The notes below the pieces were generated by a model. It was not told where the DNA came from and did no database searches. It saw nothing but the letters and a program-made list of their open reading frames with translations. Positions 1 to 9,536 of a stretch of 64,000 bases of DNA are shown in pieces. Within the stretch, counting starts at the first letter, position 1. Each line of letters opens with the position of its first letter. The stretch is from Saprospiraceae bacterium (GTDB taxonomy: Bacteria > Bacteroidota > Bacteroidia > Chitinophagales > Saprospiraceae), in contig JADJPZ010000004.1 of assembly GCA_016713025.1 (NCBI GenBank), positions 3,100,001 through 3,164,000 of the forward strand, given 5' to 3'. The translations under genes and the position numbers were made by a program.

Positions 1-797
1 ACAAATTGCTCAGCATTTGCCATCCTCAATACATTTTGAGCGACCTGTACTCCAGTATATCCGTCATAGCTTATTTGAGCTTTTTGCTCAAAGGATCCCG
101 ATTTAGTCTCAATTAATATAACACCGTTGGCAGCTCTCACGCCATATATAGCTGCAGCTGATGCATCTTTAAGTACTGATATAGTAGCAATATCAGACGG
201 GCTTAAGAAGTCAATGTTGTCAAAAAACATACCGTCTACCACATATAGTGGTGAAGTGTTGTTTTCGTTATTGCCCAAGGCATTGTTCGGAAAAGAACCG
301 ATACCTCTTACTCTTACTGTAGCTCCTCTACCAGGTTGTCCCGAGCTTACTATTTGCAATCCTGCCACTTTACCTTGCAATGATTGCATTGCATTGGATG
401 AAGGAGTCTTGAGTATCTCTTCAGTTCTTATTGTAGTTATGGAGCCTGTCAAATCTTTCGATTTTTGTGTACCATATCCTACGACAATCACTTCTTCCAA
501 AACATTGTTTGACGTCTGTATTCCAAAGGAGAGACTAGGCTCGTCTGCGTAGGTGAAACTTAAGGTACTATAACCCAAGTAGGAAACTTCTAAATTATCA
601 CCCTTAGTCATTTCAAGTGAAAAACTGCCATCAATATCGGTTACAGTTCCCGAGCCTGTCTTTAAATTGACAATTGTTGCCCCGATGATAGCCTCATTTG
701 TTTTTTGATCAAAAACATTTCCGGAAACCTTAGTTTGAGAAAACAGGACATGGCTCCCCAATAGCCAAATAGAAAATAAAATTTTAAATTTTAACAT
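1..797 (-). CDS. SusC/RagA-family TonB-linked outer membrane protein, N-terminal part (runs off the window)
   Basis: This is the first ~265 residues of a TonB-dependent outer membrane receptor of the SusC/RagA type, which imports oligosaccharides or other large nutrients with a SusD partner. The start is the ATG at 797-795, followed by a signal peptide ending near LFSQ. A carboxypeptidase-regulatory-like domain follows (about residues 23-95: KVSGNVFDQKTNEAIIGATI, GTVTDIDGSFSL). Next come the linker EEVIVVGYGTQ and the plug domain with SLQGKVAGLQI, LYVVDGMFF and the family signature ISVLKDASAAAIYGVRAANG. The barrel and any susD gene lie beyond position 1. A sensor-regulator gene lies directly upstream on the same strand, the usual arrangement for a regulated nutrient-uptake locus. 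The substrate cannot be read from this fragment. Confidence 0.95.
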   Translation of the reverse strand, partial: MLKFKILFSIWLLGSHVLFSQTKVSGNVFDQKTNEAIIGATIVNLKTGSGTVTDIDGSFSLEMTKGDNLEVSYLGYSTLSFTYADEPSLSFGIQTSNNVLEEVIVVGYGTQKSKDLTGSITTIRTEEILKTPSSNAMQSLQGKVAGLQIVSSGQPGRGATVRVRGIGSFPNNALGNNENNTSPLYVVDGMFFDNIDFLSPSDIATISVLKDASAAAIYGVRAANGVILIETKSGSFEQKAQISYDGYTGVQVAQNVLRMANAEQF

Positions 798-1045
798 ACT
801 TTAATGATTTTGAAAATAAAGAAAAAAATCAATTAATCGTTCTTGCATCAAAACTATCGGCTTTTAAAAATGTTGACTGGCAAAAATGTTTTGAGTTAAC
901 ATGAACTTGATGCAAATCTAAGATTATATACAAGTAAAGTAATGAATTTAACTACGCCATGACTACGCCAACTAAATTTTTATGGCTGAAAAAGTCTAAT
1001 AAAATCAATGGTTCAGCTCATTTTTAATAATCTCCCGTATTGATT

Positions 1046-3820
1046 TCAAATATAATTCACAAAAAAATCATTTACATCTGTTTCTGTTGGCAAATGCATC
1101 TTTTTCCTCAGCCTGTATCGTTTGTTTTCAAGACCCCGAATGGAAATATTAAATAATGGAGCAATGTCCTTTGAAGCAAGATTCATGCGCAAGTAAGTCG
1201 CTAATTTTAAGTCATCAGCGCTCAGGTCAGGGTACTCTTTTTTAAGTTTGGACAAAAACACTTCGTGAACATCATTAAAGCTCACATCAAATAGTTTTTT
1301 ATCGCTTTTTGTAGTTAAGTTTTCATTGATTTGTTTCATGAACATCTGGAAGTCTTTTCCGGTAAGTATGTGGTCTCCCGTTTTTCTGATTTCAATAAGT
1401 TCGTCTTTGATTTCCTGCAAAATCTCATTTTTTTGCACTAATTGCAATGTGGCATTGGCCAATTCTTTATTTTTAATCTGATTTTCACTGAGAAGTCGTT
1501 GATTTTCCAGTTGTATTTGGTGTTCACGTACCAGTCTGTCGTTTTCAAGTTGAAATCTCATTTTTTGACCTCTGAGTTTTCTGTCATAGTATTTATTAAG
1601 CAAGTAAAATAAAACTAATCCCAAAGCCAGATAAATGAGTTTTGCCAGAGTACTAAGATACCAAGGAGGCAATATCTCAAATGATACGGTTTTTTGAACA
1701 TCATCATTCCTTTTAAGTTGCAGGATGTACTTGCCTGAACTTAAATTGGCAAAAGGGATAGAGCTGTGTTTTTCTATTTCTTTCCACTCATTTTGGTTGG
1801 GCAATAATTTGTATTCATACTTCTTACCTGCTCTAAAATCAAAATCAAAAAAATGAAAACTTAGATTTTTGGCTGTGTTTGGAATTTTGATGGTTGTATT
1901 GGATGTAGCAGTACATGTTTGTCCATTGTAGACGATGTTACAGTGGATGATGGTGTCATTTTTATGAAGATTATACTTTGAAGGATGTACTTTGTCCAAT
2001 AAAAACCCATCATCCATACAATAAAGCAACTCTCCGTTTTGCAGATTGGCTATATTATGATAATCCTGATTGAAAGCATAAGGAAAATTTCTTAATGCTT
2101 TATCGTGATACATTCTGATAGCATAATCATTATAGATTTTAAGCCAGGTGGTATCTGTAATAGACCTTATATTAAACCCTTTGTTTTCACCTTCCATCAC
2201 CGAAAAAGGAAGTAACTTATCATTAACTTCATCAAGATAATAATGTGCTTCATCATCTGAAACGATCATTTTTTTTCTAAAAATACTGACATCGAGATTA
2301 TCATGATTAGTATCATCATTGAGGAAGGAGTATTTTTTTAAAAAACTGACTTTTTGAAATTCGGAATCAATGGATAATTTTGCCAACCCATTGTTAGGAC
2401 CAGTGACCCATAAATTATTCCCTTTGATGTAAAATTTTTTAACAGGTCTGTTATACCCTTCTATTTTATGACTGAAACTGATATTTCCATTGTCCAAGCT
2501 GAAAAGTGATAAGCCCGTATAATTGCCCTGCAGTATAAAACTTTGATTGCCTCTTTTGATCACTTCATTATACCATCCTCCGGTTATATTGGACAATTTT
2601 GTGGCTTTATCGCCCCTGATCAGAAAACTTCCATCGTTGTGCCCGCAAAATATGCCATTTCGAACCGGGAAAAGATGCCATGTCTGCCCCTGGGTACCTT
2701 TAACGAGTTGAAAATCAGGAGGAGAAATCTGATTCCTTCTGGTTTTAAGATTGGAAAAATAAACTCCCTGGTTGGTTCCAAGGTAAAGTATGGAGTCATA
2801 AATAGTAGCGGTGTAAACAGAACCTATTAATCCTTTGACATCTCTGTATTGCAGGATATCATCGTTCAGATGGATCAAAGAAATACCTTTATCAAGACCA
2901 ACCCACAAATTCTGGTCGGCATCTTCTTTTAGCGCCAGTATGGTATTGTTCTGAAGTCCGTTGGCAGTACTAATCCGAAATTTCATATTGCCTTCATCAT
3001 CGAAAATCAATAAACCATCTCTTATGGTGCCAATCACAATATCTCCATTGGTCATTTTAAGGGCTTTATTGATCTGCACCTCTGAAAAATAGGGGTTATT
3101 TCTGGCTTTCCACGGCGTTAATTGTCCATTTTCATATTTAAATACACCATCGCTATTCGTAGTGATGAGCAATGAATGTGCACTTTTTCCGGGTAGTATG
3201 GCTGTGACTATTTTGTCTGCAAAATACTCAGAACCATTCAGCTGGACCGGCTGAAGATCGTCATTGATATAAAAAATTCCTTTGTCAAGAACCTGAATAT
3301 ATTTTTTCTTTTCAGCAACATGGAGGAACATGACGCTTCCGGGTAGTTCTATTTTCCTGAATCTGACTCCATCATAAGCCAATAATACTGAAAATGACTG
3401 AAAAAATACCACATCACCATACGAAGTGATATGCCATATCTCTTCATTTTCAATCAAACCCTTGGGCAATAATCCCGTCAGATTATGGTATGTTAGCTTT
3501 TTACAGTCTTCGTTAGTCCAATATCCCACTTCTCCATAAGCACCGGTATAAATCCTGTCTTTGTGATATAAAACAGATCTTACAATCTTTTTGGAATTCA
3601 ATTTGTAGTTTTCCCATGAGTTTCCATTGAATGTCAGAAGGCCGTTTGTATTGCCAATATACATCATTTTGTCGCTTCCCTGCGCAATTGCCCAATTTTG
3701 ATGATGTGCCTTGTAATACTGAGCGTCATAATTGGTGATGACAGGGACATGTTGGGCAAAAAAAGGTACACTGAAAAATATCAGAAGCCAAAAACCAATA
3801 TATTTTATCAGACAAGTCAT
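1046..3820 (-). CDS. Beta-propeller sensor / Y_Y_Y / LuxR-type HTH transcriptional regulator
   Basis: This is a membrane-anchored regulator of about 924 residues. I chose the ATG at 3820 because it gives a clean signal/anchor sequence (MTCLIKYIGFWLLIFFSVPFFA); the frame is open up to 3928 and an ATG at 3829 is also possible. A long periplasmic region of two-component-regulator propeller repeats follows (for example ADQNLWVGLDKGISLIHLND), then a Y_Y_Y-like domain (KYEYKLLPNQNEWKEI, LSSGKYILQLKRND). A transmembrane helix (LAKLIYLALGLVLFYLLNKYY) leads to a cytoplasmic coiled coil and a C-terminal helix-turn-helix (LSADDLKLATYLRMNLASKDIAPLFNIS). No histidine kinase or receiver domain is present, so it resembles the one-component Saprospiraceae/Flavobacteriia regulators. 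Its position just upstream of susC suggests it controls that locus. Confidence 0.9.
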   Translation of the reverse strand: MTCLIKYIGFWLLIFFSVPFFAQHVPVITNYDAQYYKAHHQNWAIAQGSDKMMYIGNTNGLLTFNGNSWENYKLNSKKIVRSVLYHKDRIYTGAYGEVGYWTNEDCKKLTYHNLTGLLPKGLIENEEIWHITSYGDVVFFQSFSVLLAYDGVRFRKIELPGSVMFLHVAEKKKYIQVLDKGIFYINDDLQPVQLNGSEYFADKIVTAILPGKSAHSLLITTNSDGVFKYENGQLTPWKARNNPYFSEVQINKALKMTNGDIVIGTIRDGLLIFDDEGNMKFRISTANGLQNNTILALKEDADQNLWVGLDKGISLIHLNDDILQYRDVKGLIGSVYTATIYDSILYLGTNQGVYFSNLKTRRNQISPPDFQLVKGTQGQTWHLFPVRNGIFCGHNDGSFLIRGDKATKLSNITGGWYNEVIKRGNQSFILQGNYTGLSLFSLDNGNISFSHKIEGYNRPVKKFYIKGNNLWVTGPNNGLAKLSIDSEFQKVSFLKKYSFLNDDTNHDNLDVSIFRKKMIVSDDEAHYYLDEVNDKLLPFSVMEGENKGFNIRSITDTTWLKIYNDYAIRMYHDKALRNFPYAFNQDYHNIANLQNGELLYCMDDGFLLDKVHPSKYNLHKNDTIIHCNIVYNGQTCTATSNTTIKIPNTAKNLSFHFFDFDFRAGKKYEYKLLPNQNEWKEIEKHSSIPFANLSSGKYILQLKRNDDVQKTVSFEILPPWYLSTLAKLIYLALGLVLFYLLNKYYDRKLRGQKMRFQLENDRLVREHQIQLENQRLLSENQIKNKELANATLQLVQKNEILQEIKDELIEIRKTGDHILTGKDFQMFMKQINENLTTKSDKKLFDVSFNDVHEVFLSKLKKEYPDLSADDLKLATYLRMNLASKDIAPLFNISIRGLENKRYRLRKKMHLPTETDVNDFFVNYI

Positions 3821-3900
3821 ACCTTCCATTAAATTCGGTTGTAAATTTATTTGAAAATTTTGAATTGTTTTACATAATAAGAATTGATAAAATATATAAA

Positions 3901-3963
3901 TTAGATATAATGACCTTTTTTTGTACACTCTCAGGCAAGATGCCTGCTAATACTGCATCGTAG
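3901..3963. repeat. Diverged intergenic repeat, copy 1 (second copy at 7379-7441)
   Basis: About 60 bases here and at 7379-7441 are alike with a few substitutions. Both contain TTTTTTTGTACACT followed by a short inverted repeat (CAGGCA-AxA-TGCCTG) and then GCATCGTAG. The two copies lie outside genes, on either side of the Rpn/IS66 region. A second hairpin, CCTGCC...GGCAGG, follows at about 3990-4010. The function is unknown; the small hairpin could act as a terminator or be part of a short dispersed element. Confidence 0.6.
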
Positions 3964-4070
3964 ATAAGAAACTGAGACGAACAAGGTCCCTGCCTCGTTT
4001 GGGCAGGCAGGCTAAATCCTACCCTTAGATGGAAAGGGCTTCATAATATGGCTTTAACTAAACGACATTG

Positions 4071-4834
4071 AAATATTTTCCCTTGTATGCGTGTGGGTAT
4101 CAACTACTTTTTAGACTTTCGATATATTCTAAGGGCAAATTCAATTTTTCGGAGACATGTATAGATGACATGCCAGAAGCAAGTAACAATACTATTGCAT
4201 CCTTTTGCTTTTCTAAAGCGGCTTCCTTTTGGCGTCTTTCCTCTTCCTTTTGGTGTCTTTCCTCTTCCTTTTGACGTCTTTCCTCTTCTAATTTGATCAC
4301 GTATGCATTTTCTGCTTCTTTGTACCCATCTTCATAGGCAGTATCAGTCACTGCTTTTAAGTCTCTATATACTTTTAAACTCTCTTCATATGCCATCATA
4401 TCTGTGGGTTTTAGTTTTGACAATTCTGCTTCTCCAAACAATTTTTCAAATATTTTCCCTTGTATGCGTGTGGGTATCAACTACTTTTTAGACTTTCTAT
4501 ATATTCTAAGGGCAAATTCAATTTTTCGGAGATATGTGTAGGTGTCATCCCAGAAGCAAGTAACAATAATATGGCATCTTCCTTTTGGCGTCTTTCCTCT
4601 TCCTTTTGCTGTCTTTCTTCTTCCTTTTGGCGTCTTTCCTCTGCTAATTTGATCACGTATGCATTTTCTGCTTCTTTGTACCCATCTTCATAGGCAGTAT
4701 CAGTCACTGCTTTTAAGTCTCTATATACTTTTAAACTCTCTTCATATGCTATCATATCTGTGGGTTTTAGTTTTGACAGTTCTGCTTCTCCAAACAATTT
4801 TTCAAATATTTTCCCTTGTATGCGTGTGGGTATT
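4071..4834 (-). repeat. Tandem duplication of the 3' end of the Rpn-like nuclease gene
   Basis: The motif AAATATTTTCCCTTGTATGC occurs at 4071, 4448 and 4804. It delimits two direct repeat units of 377 and 356 bp plus a 31-bp stub. The units differ mainly by 21 bp (seven codons) inside the charged heptad region of the encoded tail. The first base after the stop codon of one copy leads straight into the next copy, so the gene end is effectively repeated. This looks like a local tandem duplication through the short repeated sequence. Confidence 0.9.
4100..4480 (-). pseudogene. Duplicated C-terminal piece of the Rpn-family nuclease gene
   Basis: This is an open frame of about 126 residues that repeats the C-terminal third of the upstream Rpn-like gene. 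It shares PTRIQGKIFEKLFGEAELSK, a charged coiled-coil stretch built on repeats of EEERRQK, and the tail LNLPLEYIESLKSS. It has no nuclease domain and no convincing start; the frame opens with TTG inside the duplicated segment. It differs from its parent by a seven-residue insertion (around EKQKD) and a few substitutions such as SSIHV for TPTHI. Most likely it is a by-product of tandem duplication, although a small coiled-coil protein made from it cannot be excluded. Confidence 0.75.
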
Positions 4835-5412
4835 TTGTCCAATTTATGCAGATTTTTAAAGACATACATCCATTTGTCAAAATCAGTTTCTAACTCTGCC
4901 TCTGTTTTGACAAACTTGGGCATCTCAAGGTAGATAAAGGTAAGCTTATCATAAAACACTTGGTTTTATTGATTCTTTAGTTGGACAAAGTGCATCACTT
5001 CTCCGTTATCTCTTTCCTCGTCAAATACAAAGTCTAATATGCCAACCGTATAGACAGCCGCAAGTTGATAATCCCACTCCCCTTTTTGAGCTTGTTTTTG
5101 TATCGGAAAAGTGGAGTAGTACACACTGCGATCTTTAAAATAATTTTGCTTAGCTTTTTGTATTTCTACGATAAATCGCTCTCCTTTTGCATTGGTACAA
5201 TAGATGTCAAAGATGGCTTTTCGCTCATAATCCGTCAAGGGCAATTGTTCCTTGTCTGCATAGGTCAATTCAGCAATTTTATGATGAGGCGGTAACAGCT
5301 GATTTAAAAAATCTATCAATAGGTCCTTATTGGGCTCCGAACCAAATAGCCGCTTAAAACCGAAATCTGTAAACGGATTGATATATTTATCTGTTAATGA
5401 CATCTGACACAT
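4477..5412 (-). pseudogene. Rpn-family recombination-promoting nuclease / PD-(D/E)XK transposase-like protein, interrupted by an in-frame stop
   Basis: The N-terminal part (5412-4966) has the family hallmarks: NPFTDFGFKRLFGSEPNKDLL at the start, then the PD-(D/E)XK core with FDIYCTNAKGERFIVEIQKA, where D, E and QK are the expected active-site positions. After VMHFVQLKNQ the frame meets TAA (4968-4966). It then continues in the same frame with NQVFYDKLTFIYLEMPKF and the usual C-terminal region, ending at 4477. The break is therefore one nonsense codon and not a frameshift. The C-terminal tail is a heptad-rich charged segment followed by a small helical motif (LASGMTPTHISEKLNLPLEYI). Rpn-like proteins are DNA nucleases that promote recombination and are often multicopy in Bacteroidota. 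An IS66 element lies just upstream and may have removed the native promoter. Confidence 0.88.
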
Positions 5413-5438
5413 CTTTGGTACAAAGATAATGCAATTTT

Positions 5439-6939
5439 GTAACTACTCAGGTACAAAGTTAAGCATTAGCTAATACTTGGAGAACGTTTAGATTTCTTTT
5501 TATAGCAGTATCAATAACTGATCTTAGGACTGCATAATATGAAGCACCTTGGTCTGACCTAAACTGACCGCTAACCTTGAGTTTTACCTTTACGTTTCTG
5601 ATGGCTTGTTCGCTAAAGTTGTTGTCTGGTGGTACTTCCATTACTTTTAGAAAAGTAAGTAGATATTGTTGGTGTTTGTTTAGTCTTTTTTTTGTAAAGT
5701 ATGTAGTTTTTTATCTTTGGAATGTATCTCTTTATTCAGTATGTGGTTTAGTGTTTTTTCAATTTGGTTGATTTGTGTTTCATAGTTGGCTTCAGCATTT
5801 GTAAGCATTATTTTTTTTAGAGCCAAGGCTTTCCATATTAATTTAGTCAACTCGTAAGCCCATTTATTTCTCTTTTCAATAAAGTATTGTAATTCTCTAA
5901 GTATATGGCTTAGGCATATCTGACGTCCTTTTGCCCCTATGATGAAGTGTGCCTTCCAGCAATCATGGACCAATATAGTATTAACAAATCCTTCGCCAAA
6001 GTACTTCTCAATAGTTTCAAAGCCTCTATTTGATGAAACTACTATAAAGGTGACTAATCTTGTTTGCCATGCCCACAACCATCGCAACTTACCGTTTACC
6101 TTGCCTCCTGTTTCATCTGTTCCCACACAGCTACTTTGTTGTACCTCTTTTGTATTTCTTCATACTGTGGCATACATCTTTGTGCCAAAGACTTTATTTT
6201 ATTGACAATTGTTCCTTCGCTGATGTTTAGATTGAATACGTCTGCAAACATCTCTCGTATTCTGGATACGCTCACATACTGTCTGGCTGAAAAGTATCCA
6301 CATAATGTCTCAATGTTTCGACCATAACTTATCGGACTCTTTACATGGTCAGGAAAGAACTGACACAACAAGCTCCACAACTACAACGTCTTTCGTACAC
6401 CCTATGCTCATATGTTTGTATGGCAATGGGCGGTATGTCTAAGACTTGTCGCCTTTCTTTCAATGTTGGAACATCGATATAAATTGTTCCGCATACTGGA
6501 CACGTCTGGTCAATGTGATCAATTACCTCAGGTTCAGAGTGAAATTCTAATGTAGTTCCTTCGTGACCAGTTTGGCCTCCTGTTTTCTTGCCACTTTTTT
6601 GTCTGAGACTTTTTGTTGTTCTTTGTATATCCGTTGAGGAGGAAGTGAACTGTTTGAGCTATTCTTTTTATGACTCAATTCTATTATCCTTGCCTTTAAT
6701 TTTTCGTTATCTTCTTTGGTAAGACGTAATTCTTCTTTGGTAAGACGTAATTCTTCTTTTACCTCGACCAATTCTTGGCGAAGCTGCTCAACTAAAACTA
6801 ATATGGAAGATAAATTTTCGATATTTTCTTGATTTTAAATCAAGTTCTATATCAATACTTTAAGGTTGGTCGTACAAAGTTATAACTCTTTTTGTATTTT
6901 TACAACTTTATTTTTATGCTTTTATACCTGAGTAGTTAC
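5439..6939 (-). mobile_element. IS66-family insertion sequence, complete, 1501 bp
   Basis: The element has terminal inverted repeats of 19 bp: GTAACTACTCAGGTACAAA at 5439-5457 and its near-perfect reverse complement at 6921-6939 (one mismatch). It is flanked by a perfect 8-bp target duplication GCAATTTT at 5431-5438 and 6940-6947, the size expected for IS66. It holds a single transposase gene on the minus strand and no tnpA/tnpB accessory genes, as in the single-ORF IS66 subgroup. Intact ends and target duplication argue for a fairly recent insertion. This fits poorly with the four frame breaks in its transposase. Confidence 0.95.
5459..6829 (-). pseudogene. IS66-family transposase, broken by four single-base frameshifts
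   Basis: Joining frames gives a full IS66 transposase. The N-terminal leucine-rich coiled coil (LTKEELRLTKEDNEKLKARI, then NSSNSSLPPQ) is followed by TGHEGTTLEF, a zinc-finger-like segment (CPVCGTIYID, RRCSCGACC) and the DDE core (GTDETGGKVNGKLRWLWAWQ, VHDCWKAHF). The C-terminal motif PPDNNFSEQAIRNVKVK closes the gene. The frame changes near 6595-6600 (six T), 6354-6356, 6144-6145 and 5686-5693 (eight T). In each case adding one base to a homopolymer restores the family sequence. Either the copy is newly decaying or, more likely, the sequence carries homopolymer undercalls. No clear start codon is visible upstream of 6829. Confidence 0.85.
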
Positions 6940-7176
6940 GCAATTTTTAATTTTGTACACCTATTTGTGGCAAAGGCAGATAGTCGCAATTTGTAAATGC
7001 AATCCTATTTTTTATGAATTTATGATAATTTAGTATCCTAAATCAACCAGAACCCAAGCCCACAAAAATACTTTTATCTCCTAAATAAAGATAAGGGTAT
7101 ATATCATACAAAAGCCACACAATTTTTAGGGTGTGTGGGTTTTCACATTTATTCACTCATTTATTTCTTGCTCATT

Positions 7177-7341
7177 TCAATGTTTGATGAAGTTCGTTTT
7201 GTAAATGATTTTACCTGCACTGCCATAGATGGCAAATAAATAGTGGGATGCAGGTATACTACCGATGTCTATGATAACCTGTGGCCCGGAAACAAAAGAC
7301 TGCTGAAACAACTGTCCTGATAGTGATGTCAATCTTTTAAG
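7177..7341 (-). pseudogene. Relic of a T9SS type A sorting-domain gene (C-terminal end only)
   Basis: Read on the minus strand, this segment encodes about 54 residues. They match the end of the small T9SS protein at 15889-16356: RLTSLSGQLFQQSFVSGPQV, then IIDIGSIPAS and KIIYKTNFIKH, stopping at the TGA at 7179-7177. The nucleotide similarity to 15890-16055 is obvious by eye. No start, signal peptide or upstream domain is present, so it is a detached 3' end, probably left by a deletion or rearrangement. Confidence 0.8.
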
Positions 7342-7378
7342 AAGTAAATATTGTTTTTCATTTTTAGGTATTTACAAA

Positions 7379-7441
7379 CTAGATATATTGACCTTTTTTT
7401 GTACACTCCCAGGCAAAATGCCTGCCAATACCGCATCGTAG
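7379..7441. repeat. Diverged intergenic repeat, copy 2 (first copy at 3901-3963)
   Basis: This copy has the same layout as the one at 3.9 kb: a T-rich run into GTACACT, the inverted repeat CAGGCA-AAA-TGCCTG, and GCATCGTAG. It differs at several positions. Some similarity may continue to the right (AACAAGG) but is weak. Confidence 0.6.
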
Positions 7442-7552
7442 CAAGGAACTTCAATCATAGCTTGACGCGGTACGACAAACAAGGGGAAATTAGCGTTTTT
7501 TGATTGAAATTGGTCATACCTAAACAGTACTTTTTTTAGAAAACAAAACACT

Positions 7553-9319
7553 TTATTCACAAAAAATTACCTCAGATCGCTCTGAGACACCGTTGTTATT
7601 GAAGGCTTCTATTTGGAAGTAATAGCTATCGGGTGCATCCATTCCGGTCCAATAGTACTCGTTTTTGCCATAAACCATAATACTGCCATATAGTTTATCT
7701 TTTTCTTTGCCAAAGTAGATCACATAGCCATCAGCATCCTGATTTTGAGACCACTTCATCCAGCTTGACATACGGTTGCCATAGTTATCCTTAGAAGCAC
7801 GGAGAGGAACGAATCCTTTCACTTTTTGAGGTGCTTTACCGCCACCTTTGCCGAAGACTCTGAATCCGCTTATAGCAAACTTGCCGGATGGAATGGCGAT
7901 ATTTTCAAGTTTGACATATCTGGCTTGGATTGGTTTTGGTAATTCTATATAGTCATGGGGGACATCAGTTAAGTTTTGGCTTTTATCAATTATTTTTTGC
8001 CATATTTTGCCGTCAATCGATGTATGTAGGATGTATCGGTGGTATTTGCCTTTAGTTTTACCCAAAAATTCTGCGTCCTGGTCGGCGTAATTGATTTGTA
8101 TAGCATTGACAGTTGATATTTCGCCAAGGTCTGATTGTATCCATTCGCCTTTTGCTCCGGATTTTGCGCTCCAATAAGTCTTGATATCTTCATCCACCAT
8201 GTAATTGGCATGAAAGCCCCCGAGCGTAGAAGAAACTTGTACAGGTTTTTGATAATTTAGTAACATCCATCCTGCGAAAATACCTTTTGTAAAGTCATTA
8301 TCCTTAACAGCATGGGGTAAGTATGATGGATAATCTCCGTATGCTGTATGGCAAAAGAGGACATCGTCTTTGTCAAAACCGGCAGGCCAAATGCCCAAGC
8401 GTCTTTCGAAATTATTTTTTGTGGATACGAATATTGTTGAAACATGCCACCAATTATTATAGTTGTCCTGATATGTGGCTCCATGTCCTGCCCCACGTGC
8501 AAAACCTCCGGGTTTGTAAGAAAAAGGGTTGTGTTTTTGGTAACTATAGCCATCCAAAGCTTGATCACTTACATAGACCCCATCTGCATAACCACTAAAT
8601 TCTGTACCCGGTGCTCCGTACTGAAGGTAATACTTATTCTTGTATTTAGTGACCCAGGCCCCTTCCATAAAAGGTTGTAAAAAAACATTATCATTGTACT
8701 CTCCAAATCGTTCCCAACCGTGAATTTCAGGCTGTAGTGCTAATAATGGTTTGACATAACCTTCTGATTGAAGTGTAGTCGTATTGATTTGTGTACCCAT
8801 AAGCGGATAAACATTACTGCTACCCCAATATAAGTATAGTTTATCAACATCTTCATCGTATAAAAAAGCAGGATCCCAAGCGCCGACACGAAGAGAATCC
8901 ACTGCAATAGACCATTCGTCTTTAGTAGGATTGCCGCTTTTCCATATAGGAAAAGTATTGCCATGAGTTGATCCAACTACATACATTGTATCTTTCATTA
9001 CGAAGACTGCCGGAGCACATAATTCATCATATAAATGGTCGTGCCTCTTAGGTATCAGAAACTTCCTTTCGATAAAGTTCCATTGTAACATATCATTACT
9101 CCACCAATATCCCCATTGATTGGTAGAAAACAAAAAGTATTTGTTTTTGAAATTGATGATTACAGGATCAGCAGTTGCCCGATGTTTGCCTTGAGTTGCA
9201 AAATTGGGAATAGGAGTATAACCATAGTCAATGTTGATAGGATTGCAGTATGTGCTTTGTTGAGACATTATCAGAAATGCTTGATATAAAAGTGCTGTTA
9301 CTAGAATTACTTTTTTCAT
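7553..9319 (-). CDS. Secreted glycoside hydrolase family 43-like enzyme with discoidin (F5/8 C) and fibronectin-like C-terminal domains
   Basis: The protein has 588 residues, with a signal peptide (MKKVILVTALLYQAFLIMSQ) and a five-bladed-propeller GH43-like catalytic domain over about residues 40-340. The expected three acidic residues are visible: D51 in RATADPVII (base), D149 in GAWDPAFL (pKa modulator) and E219 in PFMEGAW (acid). Residues about 360-490 form a discoidin-like carbohydrate-binding domain (YWSAKSGAKGEWIQSDLGEI, RYVKLENIAIPSGKFAISGF). The last ~90 resemble a fibronectin III module (GYVIYFGKEKDKLYGS, YYFQIEAFNNNGVSERSE). Family 43 enzymes remove arabinose, xylose or galactose units. 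It is divergent from the DUF4838-esterase-NamZ operon and probably works on the same glycan. The exact substrate is unknown. Confidence 0.88.
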   Translation of the reverse strand: MKKVILVTALLYQAFLIMSQQSTYCNPINIDYGYTPIPNFATQGKHRATADPVIINFKNKYFLFSTNQWGYWWSNDMLQWNFIERKFLIPKRHDHLYDELCAPAVFVMKDTMYVVGSTHGNTFPIWKSGNPTKDEWSIAVDSLRVGAWDPAFLYDEDVDKLYLYWGSSNVYPLMGTQINTTTLQSEGYVKPLLALQPEIHGWERFGEYNDNVFLQPFMEGAWVTKYKNKYYLQYGAPGTEFSGYADGVYVSDQALDGYSYQKHNPFSYKPGGFARGAGHGATYQDNYNNWWHVSTIFVSTKNNFERRLGIWPAGFDKDDVLFCHTAYGDYPSYLPHAVKDNDFTKGIFAGWMLLNYQKPVQVSSTLGGFHANYMVDEDIKTYWSAKSGAKGEWIQSDLGEISTVNAIQINYADQDAEFLGKTKGKYHRYILHTSIDGKIWQKIIDKSQNLTDVPHDYIELPKPIQARYVKLENIAIPSGKFAISGFRVFGKGGGKAPQKVKGFVPLRASKDNYGNRMSSWMKWSQNQDADGYVIYFGKEKDKLYGSIMVYGKNEYYWTGMDAPDSYYFQIEAFNNNGVSERSEVIFCE

Positions 9320-9392
9320 ATTTTAGAATTGGAGCTAATTTTTAAATTTTAAGCTAAAAATAAATGTAAAATTTGTAAAATAAAGGAAAATA

Positions 9393-9491
9393 AGAGTATG
9401 TTTAAAATTTTTCTTAGTTGTAAATCAATAGATTATGGTTCTGACTTCAAAATATATTGATTTTAAGGCAATAAAAATTTAAACATACTCT
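9393..9491. repeat. Short palindromic repeat element (~100 bp), with a half copy at 22118-22172
   Basis: The two arms GAGTATGTTTAAA (from 9394) and TTTAAACATACTC (ending 9490) are inverted repeats. Similarity continues inward: TGTAAATCAATA on the left against TATTGATTTTAAGGC on the right. A single arm with the same TTTAAATTTTTATTGCCTTA core is found at 22118-22172. It lies in the divergent promoter region between the GH43 and DUF4838 genes. It may be a small non-autonomous element or a regulatory palindrome. No target duplication is evident. Confidence 0.6.
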
Positions 9492-9536
9492 AAGTTTGGC
9501 TGAGAAAAATTATTATTTTTTTGAAAATGCATATTT

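Larger units (their letters stand above)
6948..7552. other. Intergenic region with a T9SS-tail relic and a repeat
   Basis: No intact gene is visible here. The first 230 bases show nothing recognisable. A relic of a T9SS tail lies at 7177-7341 and a copy of the 3.9-kb repeat at 7379-7441. The short open frame at 7372-7560 overlaps this repeat and has no family features, so it is not called. Confidence 0.6.

Noticed and set aside
127..552. Open frame on the plus strand opposite susC
   Set aside because: It lies opposite a clear SusC N-terminus and has no family features; it is a shadow.
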